Assembly (NCBI GenBank): GCA_003978075.1
Contig: QOAM01000077.1
Location: 1 to 10,787 of the forward strand
DNA from: Thermodesulfatator sp.
GTDB lineage: Bacteria > Desulfobacterota > Thermodesulfobacteria > Thermodesulfobacteriales > Thermodesulfobacteriaceae
Length of the DNA stretch: 10,787 bases
Reading direction: 5' to 3'
How positions within the stretch are numbered: the first letter of the stretch is position 1; each line of letters starts with the position of its first letter. Both the position numbers and the translations under genes were made by a program. The notes beneath the pieces are model-generated. The model did no database searches. It saw nothing but the letters and a program-made list of their open reading frames with translations, and was not told the origin of the DNA. Below are positions 7,367-10,787 of this stretch, one piece after another.

Positions 7367-9940
7367 ATGGCCTTAACCGATGCCCTTTTCACCGGGACCA
7401 GTGGTCTTAAAAGTCTGGGACACGGGATGAGCGTGCTGGGAGACAATGTAGCCAACCTCAACACCACGGCCTTTAAGGGGGCGCGGATCACCTTTCAGGA
7501 TGTGATGGCCCAGAGCATCAATACCGCCAGTGGTTCCGGCCAGCTCGGCCGGGGGGCTACGGTGCAGGCCCTTTACCCCACCTTCGGGCAGGGATCCTTT
7601 GAATCCACGGCCACTCCCACGGATCTGGCCATCGCCGGCAACGGATTTTTTATGGTCAAGGAACCCGGCTCCACTGGAAACGTTTTCTACACCCGGGATG
7701 GAGAGTTCACCATGGATAAGAACGGCTATCTGGTCAACCCCGCGGGGTACCGGGTGCAGGGCTGGCGCATCGATGAAAATACCGGGGACATCACCGGGGC
7801 CATCACCGACATCCGTATCGATCGCACCTCCTCCCCGGTAGCCACCTCCAAGATCGACGTCATTACCAACCTGGACGCCCGGGAGGAATTAGATAGCATG
7901 GTTGTAAATCTCAACGGTGATGTGGACAATGGAAAAAAGGTCCATACCACCTTTGTGGTTAGGGATGTAGATGGAGAAGATAACAAACTTTATATAGAGC
8001 TAACCTATAATGGCAATCTAAACAAATGGAATTATGTAATTCGACAAAACAGTCAATCAGGATCTATTATAGCAGAGGGAACCAATGTAAGTGCTACTCA
8101 GGCTATGGTAGAATTACCTACTACTAAAGAAAAGATATTAATTGATTGGAGTGCAGTTACCCATTCCTCTTCTACTACAGATAATCTTACTGCACCTGGG
8201 CGCCTTGGACGAGTAGAAGTTAGTGGGACCAATATTCCTTCCAATCAATGGCATCAGATAAATTTTACTATTACCGATGCTAATGGCAAAAACCAAAACT
8301 TGCGACTTTGGCTTCGATATAGGAGCGAAACGAGCCGCTGGGATTATTTTATAGTGCAAGATCCTTCTACAAGTGCTACAGATCCTAGCAATGATAGCGG
8401 AACTATTTTGGCAAAAGGAATAAATGTTTCCGAAAAATCTGCTTGGTTTTTCTTAAATGGTACAACACAAAAGGTAAATATCGATTGGCACAATGTAACA
8501 GTATCATCTCTTTCTGGAAATTTAGACACTACTACATCTCCTCAAACATATAATATTTCTGGAAATATTTTACAGAATCAGTGGCAATTCAAGGATTTCA
8601 CCGTATCTGTAGACGGCAAAGATTACACAATAAGATTTTGGATTTATTATGATACTACTGACGGAAAATGGGATTACTATGTTTATAGAGACCCTACCAA
8701 TGAATCCCCTTTGAGTCCCACGGATTCTGGTCAAGGAACTCTTTTAGCTTCGGGTACAGATTCCAGTGGAAATTCTATCACTTTGGATAATGTTGATGAC
8801 GATTCTTCAGACGATGATTTAACTATAGATTGGAGTGGGTTAAATCACGTCTCTGATACACTCGATGATGCACAGTCCTATCATCTCCAAGAAGTTCCCA
8901 CTCTTCTTGACCGTTGGGATGCTCGCAATGAGACCCCTCTGGCTTCCACGGAATATACTTATCGCACCACTCTTACTATTTACGATTCTTTGGGAACTCC
9001 ACACGAAATAACTATCTATTACGATAGAACTACTAGAGATAATACATACGAATTTTTGGTGACATGTAATCCTTTGGAGGATCAGCGAGATTTCGTCCGA
9101 GATGCTGATCCTATGCAGTGGATAAAGGAAGAGGGAGCCGTTACCGTTACCAAAGATATCCCCTCGGGGAGCACTTACGCTCAGACCAAACGCGGAGTTT
9201 TAATGTACGGAAGGCTTTCCTTTGACAATCAAGGGAACGTTAAAAATTTTTACGAAACCTACCGTATTGATGCTAACACTGGTGCACCTGTAAAGATCAT
9301 GAATTCCAATGGATCACCAGTAGCTGATCCCGTAGATAGATTTAACGCTATGGGGCCCAACGGTTATCCTCTTCTTATTGCGGACTTTCTGGGAATTGAT
9401 TTGGTGGACAATCGTCCTGCTGGCTCAGAGCAGGACCAGGGGGTCAACGCTAAGGCCCTTCAACAAATCGAACTCAACTTCGGATACTACTACAAGGACT
9501 CTTGGCGGTCGGAGTCCGTGCGCACCACCCAGTACGCCACGAGCAACTCCACTATTTTTTATGATCAAAACGGCTTCGGACCGGGGTCGCTGGAGAGCGT
9601 CTCTGTGGATACCAATGGGGTGATCACCGGGCACTACTCCAACGGTCGGGTGGTGCCTCTCTGGATGGTGGCGTTAGCCAACTTCAATGCCCCGGAGAAA
9701 TTGGACAAGGTAGGGGGGAATCTCTATCGGGAAACCACGGGTTCCGGGCCGCCCATTACCGGAAAGCCCCGCACTAACGGGCTGGGTTCCATCGCCCCCA
9801 ACAGCCTGGAGCAGTCCAACGTAGATCTCGGGGAACAGTTCGTGAAGATGATCATCTTCCAGAGAGGCTTCCAGGCCGACGCCCGCATCATCACCGTAAC
9901 CGACACTATGCTCGACGAACTCATCAACCTGAAACGGTAA
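7367..9940 (+). CDS. Giant second FlgE-type flagellar hook protein with tandem-repeat insertion
   Basis: The 857-residue protein has intact hook-family ends: the rod signature DNVANLNTTAFKGAR (26-40), TDLAIAGNGFFMVKE (85-99), and C-terminal D0 helix SNVDLGEQFVKMIIFQRGFQ (817-836). A canonical FlaE-like beta domain starts near 529 (TIYDSLGTPHEITIYYDR at 537-554). Relative to the preceding hook protein, about 330 extra residues lie between the shared landmarks NLDA (168-171) and RWDA (516-519). They hold three diverged repeats at about 191-270, 295-382 and 406-496, each with a W(N/D)Y strand and an IDW motif (259-261, 372-374, 487-489). The third has an Asp-rich loop (476-484). GGGAGGTG five bases before the ATG fixes the start. 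The middle is strikingly AT-rich while both ends match the neighbouring genes. It may be the main hook subunit, a hook-sheath-like variant, or an alternative subunit used with the shorter FlgE. Hook-family membership is secure; the exact role is not. Confidence 0.88.
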   Translation: MALTDALFTGTSGLKSLGHGMSVLGDNVANLNTTAFKGARITFQDVMAQSINTASGSGQLGRGATVQALYPTFGQGSFESTATPTDLAIAGNGFFMVKEPGSTGNVFYTRDGEFTMDKNGYLVNPAGYRVQGWRIDENTGDITGAITDIRIDRTSSPVATSKIDVITNLDAREELDSMVVNLNGDVDNGKKVHTTFVVRDVDGEDNKLYIELTYNGNLNKWNYVIRQNSQSGSIIAEGTNVSATQAMVELPTTKEKILIDWSAVTHSSSTTDNLTAPGRLGRVEVSGTNIPSNQWHQINFTITDANGKNQNLRLWLRYRSETSRWDYFIVQDPSTSATDPSNDSGTILAKGINVSEKSAWFFLNGTTQKVNIDWHNVTVSSLSGNLDTTTSPQTYNISGNILQNQWQFKDFTVSVDGKDYTIRFWIYYDTTDGKWDYYVYRDPTNESPLSPTDSGQGTLLASGTDSSGNSITLDNVDDDSSDDDLTIDWSGLNHVSDTLDDAQSYHLQEVPTLLDRWDARNETPLASTEYTYRTTLTIYDSLGTPHEITIYYDRTTRDNTYEFLVTCNPLEDQRDFVRDADPMQWIKEEGAVTVTKDIPSGSTYAQTKRGVLMYGRLSFDNQGNVKNFYETYRIDANTGAPVKIMNSNGSPVADPVDRFNAMGPNGYPLLIADFLGIDLVDNRPAGSEQDQGVNAKALQQIELNFGYYYKDSWRSESVRTTQYATSNSTIFYDQNGFGPGSLESVSVDTNGVITGHYSNGRVVPLWMVALANFNAPEKLDKVGGNLYRETTGSGPPITGKPRTNGLGSIAPNSLEQSNVDLGEQFVKMIIFQRGFQADARIITVTDTMLDELINLKR
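7937..8176 (+). repeat. Hook-protein repeat unit 1
   Basis: Residues 191-270 of the large hook protein form the first copy. Its pattern is FVVRDVDG, then LYIELTYNG, then KWNYVIR, then SGSIIAEGTNVS, ending in ILIDWSAVTHSS. It is shorter than the other copies because it lacks the roughly ten-residue loop after the WNY strand. Similarity to copies 2 and 3 is clear at protein level only. Confidence 0.7.
8249..8512 (+). repeat. Hook-protein repeat unit 2
   Basis: Residues 295-382 form the second copy: WHQINFTITDANGK, LRLWLRYRS, RWDYFIVQDP, SGTILAKGINVS and VNIDWHNVTVSS. It is preceded by a linker ending SGTNIPSNQW, which parallels the SGNILQNQW linker before copy 3, so the duplicated unit includes the linker and spans about 111 residues. 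Confidence 0.72.
8582..8854 (+). repeat. Hook-protein repeat unit 3
   Basis: Residues 406-496 form the third copy: WQFKDFTVSVDGKD, IRFWIYYDT, KWDYYVYRDP, GTLLASGTDSSG and LTIDWSGLNHVS. It carries an extra acidic loop (DNVDDDSSDDD, 474-484), which could bind metal ions or simply be a solvent-exposed insertion. The canonical FlaE-like domain starts about 35 residues downstream and follows the same strand order (TIYDSLG, HEITIYYD, NTYEFLV). Confidence 0.7.
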
Positions 9941-9966
9941 GCCCGAAAAACACAAGCCCTATGCCG

Positions 9967-10004
9967 GCCAAGGAGACGGGGAGTCCCGTCTCCTTGGCTT
10001 TTTT
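9967..10004 (+). terminator. Rho-independent terminator of the hook operon
   Basis: A perfect 14-bp stem (GCCAAGGAGACGGG paired with CCCGTCTCCTTGGC) closes a GAGT tetraloop and is followed by six T residues. It starts 26 nt after the stop codon of the large hook gene. It is the only strong terminator in the window and marks the end of the fliK-flgD-flgE-hook transcription unit. Confidence 0.95.
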
Positions 10005-10021
10005 AGATAAAGTCATTATCT
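10005..10021. repeat. Operator-like dyad before the YeeE genes
   Basis: AGATAA-AGTCA-TTATCT is a perfect 6-bp dyad with a 5-nt centre, lying between the hook-operon terminator and the YeeE-like gene, about 55 bp before its ATG. A weak sigma-70-like pair, TTGGCT (9994-9999) and TATCTT (10017-10022) with 17-nt spacing, overlaps it. That arrangement would suit a repressor site over a promoter, but the match is poor and AT-rich DNA gives such dyads by chance. Confidence 0.25.
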
Positions 10022-10076
10022 TTTAAGAGCACTTCTTTTGTAAAAGATTTCCAAATCAAGATTGAAGTGAAGGAAG

Positions 10077-10601
10077 ATGCGCGATGGATGGTCGCCTTAT
10101 TTGGGAGGAGCTCTCACCGGACTTCTTCTGGTACTTTCGGTTCTGGTTACTCAGCAGCTTTTTGGACACCCTCGTTATTTGGGCACCTCCACGGCCTATG
10201 TGAGGGTGGCCGGGCTGATAGAGAAGGCCTTTTCGGGGGACAAAGTAGCCCAAAATCTTTATTACCAAAAGGAAAAGCCCCGCATAGATTGGAAGGTTAT
10301 GCTGGTCTTTGGGGTTCCTTTCGGGGCCTTGGGAGCCGCCTTACGCAACCGAGAGTTCTGTTTGCGATGGGTCCCGGAGCGTTGGAGGGAGCGCTTCGGG
10401 CCTTGGCCTCTCCGGCGTGGCTTAGCGGCCTTTGTGGGAGGATTCCTGATTATTTACGGGGCCCGGCTGGCCGGAGGATGCCCTAGCGGACACGGCCTTT
10501 CGGGAATGAGCCAGCTGGCGGTAAGCGGTTTTATTGTAGTGGCTGGTTTCTTTGTTGGAGGGATCCCCTTGGCCCTCTTGATTTTCGGAAGGAGGAAATA
10601 G
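10077..10601 (+). CDS. YeeE/YedE-family sulfur-compound transporter, N-terminal half
   Basis: The 174-residue integral membrane protein has about four hydrophobic segments (roughly 8-29, 72-89, 115-133 and 148-170). The sequence GARLAGGCPSGHGLSG (128-143) matches the conserved cysteine motif of the YeeE/YedE (TsuA-like) family, in which pore cysteines relay thiosulfate or other sulfur species across the inner membrane; here C135 is the candidate relay residue. An in-frame stop lies four codons upstream, so the ATG is the first possible start; AAGGA lies close before it. The protein is about half the length of a full TsuA-type transporter, and the next gene looks like the missing half, so the pair probably makes one heterodimeric permease. 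It is a separate transcription unit from the hook genes. Substrate is inferred from the family only. Confidence 0.85.
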   Translation: MRDGWSPYLGGALTGLLLVLSVLVTQQLFGHPRYLGTSTAYVRVAGLIEKAFSGDKVAQNLYYQKEKPRIDWKVMLVFGVPFGALGAALRNREFCLRWVPERWRERFGPWPLRRGLAAFVGGFLIIYGARLAGGCPSGHGLSGMSQLAVSGFIVVAGFFVGGIPLALLIFGRRK

Positions 10602-10604
10602 TCC

Positions 10605-10787
10605 ATGGAACTCTTAGTAGGTTTCATCACCGGTATCTTGTGGGGCTATATTTTTCAGCGAGCGCGTATCTTGCGTTTCGAAAAGCATATCGGGCTTCTC
10701 ACCTTTACCGACCTCACCGTGCTCAAGTTTCTTCTTTCCGGGGTGGTAGTGGGCACTCTGGGAATCAACCTCTTGGCTACCCTGGGG
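10605..10787 (+). CDS. YeeE/YedE-family membrane protein, second half (partial)
   Basis: The frame is open from the ATG to the window edge, giving the first 61 residues of a hydrophobic protein. It begins MELLVGFITGILWGYIFQRA, where the G-G-x-x-Q-R-A pattern is typical of the start of a YeeE/YedE repeat, and a second membrane segment follows near 42-58 (LKFLLSGVVVGTLGINL). It starts 3 nt after the stop of the preceding YeeE-like gene, with AGGAGG nine bases before the ATG, so the two are almost certainly co-expressed. The conserved cysteine motif would be expected downstream, outside the window. Gene end and length are unknown. Confidence 0.75.
   Translation, partial: MELLVGFITGILWGYIFQRARILRFEKHIGLLTFTDLTVLKFLLSGVVVGTLGINLLATLG

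Noticed and set aside
10067..10486. Alternative GTG-start frame overlapping the YeeE-like gene
   Set aside because: Its translation has no coherent membrane or soluble domain, whereas the overlapping frame has the YeeE cysteine motif and clear membrane segments.
1..10787. CRISPR array, tRNA, rRNA, insertion sequence or phage attachment site
   Set aside because: No regularly spaced direct repeats, tRNA-like cloverleaf, transposase or flanking terminal repeats were seen on either strand.

Overview
The window reads as a piece of a flagellated, probably thermophilic Gram-negative bacterium of moderate-to-high GC. The protein style (Arg/Glu/Leu-rich housekeeping proteins, compact spacing, strong Shine-Dalgarno sites), a sigma-54-type promoter before a hook operon, and a YeeE/YedE-type sulfur transport locus would fit a sulfur-metabolising member of the Thermodesulfobacteriota or former Deltaproteobacteria. 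That placement is inference; there is no rRNA or tRNA here to anchor it.

Layout. On the minus strand (about 1-2950) lie clpB, a complete class B Hsp100 disaggregase, and downstream of it a 117-residue retropepsin-like aspartic protease whose ATG directly follows the clpB stop (TAAATG). A divergent, non-coding region of about 270 bp (2951-3222) holds a candidate sigma-70-type promoter for clpB, several dyads, and on the other strand a convincing sigma-54 promoter. That promoter faces a plus-strand hook-assembly operon (3223-9940): fliK (hook-length control), flgD (hook cap), flgE (473-residue hook protein) and a second, very large hook protein of 857 residues. The genes are separated by 10 nt, a 4-nt ATGA overlap and 52 nt, and the operon ends in a near-perfect rho-independent terminator. 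After a 72-bp gap from the end of the T-tract, a new plus-strand unit starts: a 174-residue YeeE/YedE-like membrane protein followed 3 nt later by a second YeeE/YedE half, cut by the window end.

How they work together. FlgD caps the growing hook, FlgE subunits polymerise under it, and FliK measures the hook and switches the export apparatus to filament substrates. The two YeeE-like halves probably form one thiosulfate/sulfur-compound transporter. ClpB and the small protease may form a protein-quality-control pair.

Most notable: the 857-residue hook protein differs from its 473-residue neighbour chiefly by a roughly 330-residue insertion at one defined point, between the NLDA and WDA landmarks. 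The insertion consists of three diverged tandem repeats of about 103-125 residues, each with a W(D/N)Y strand and an IDW motif, resembling the conserved FlaE-type beta domain that follows. The encoding DNA falls to 25-40% GC in the sampled lines, against 62-67% in sampled lines of the same gene's ends. This looks like a mosaic, expanded, surface-exposed hook domain.
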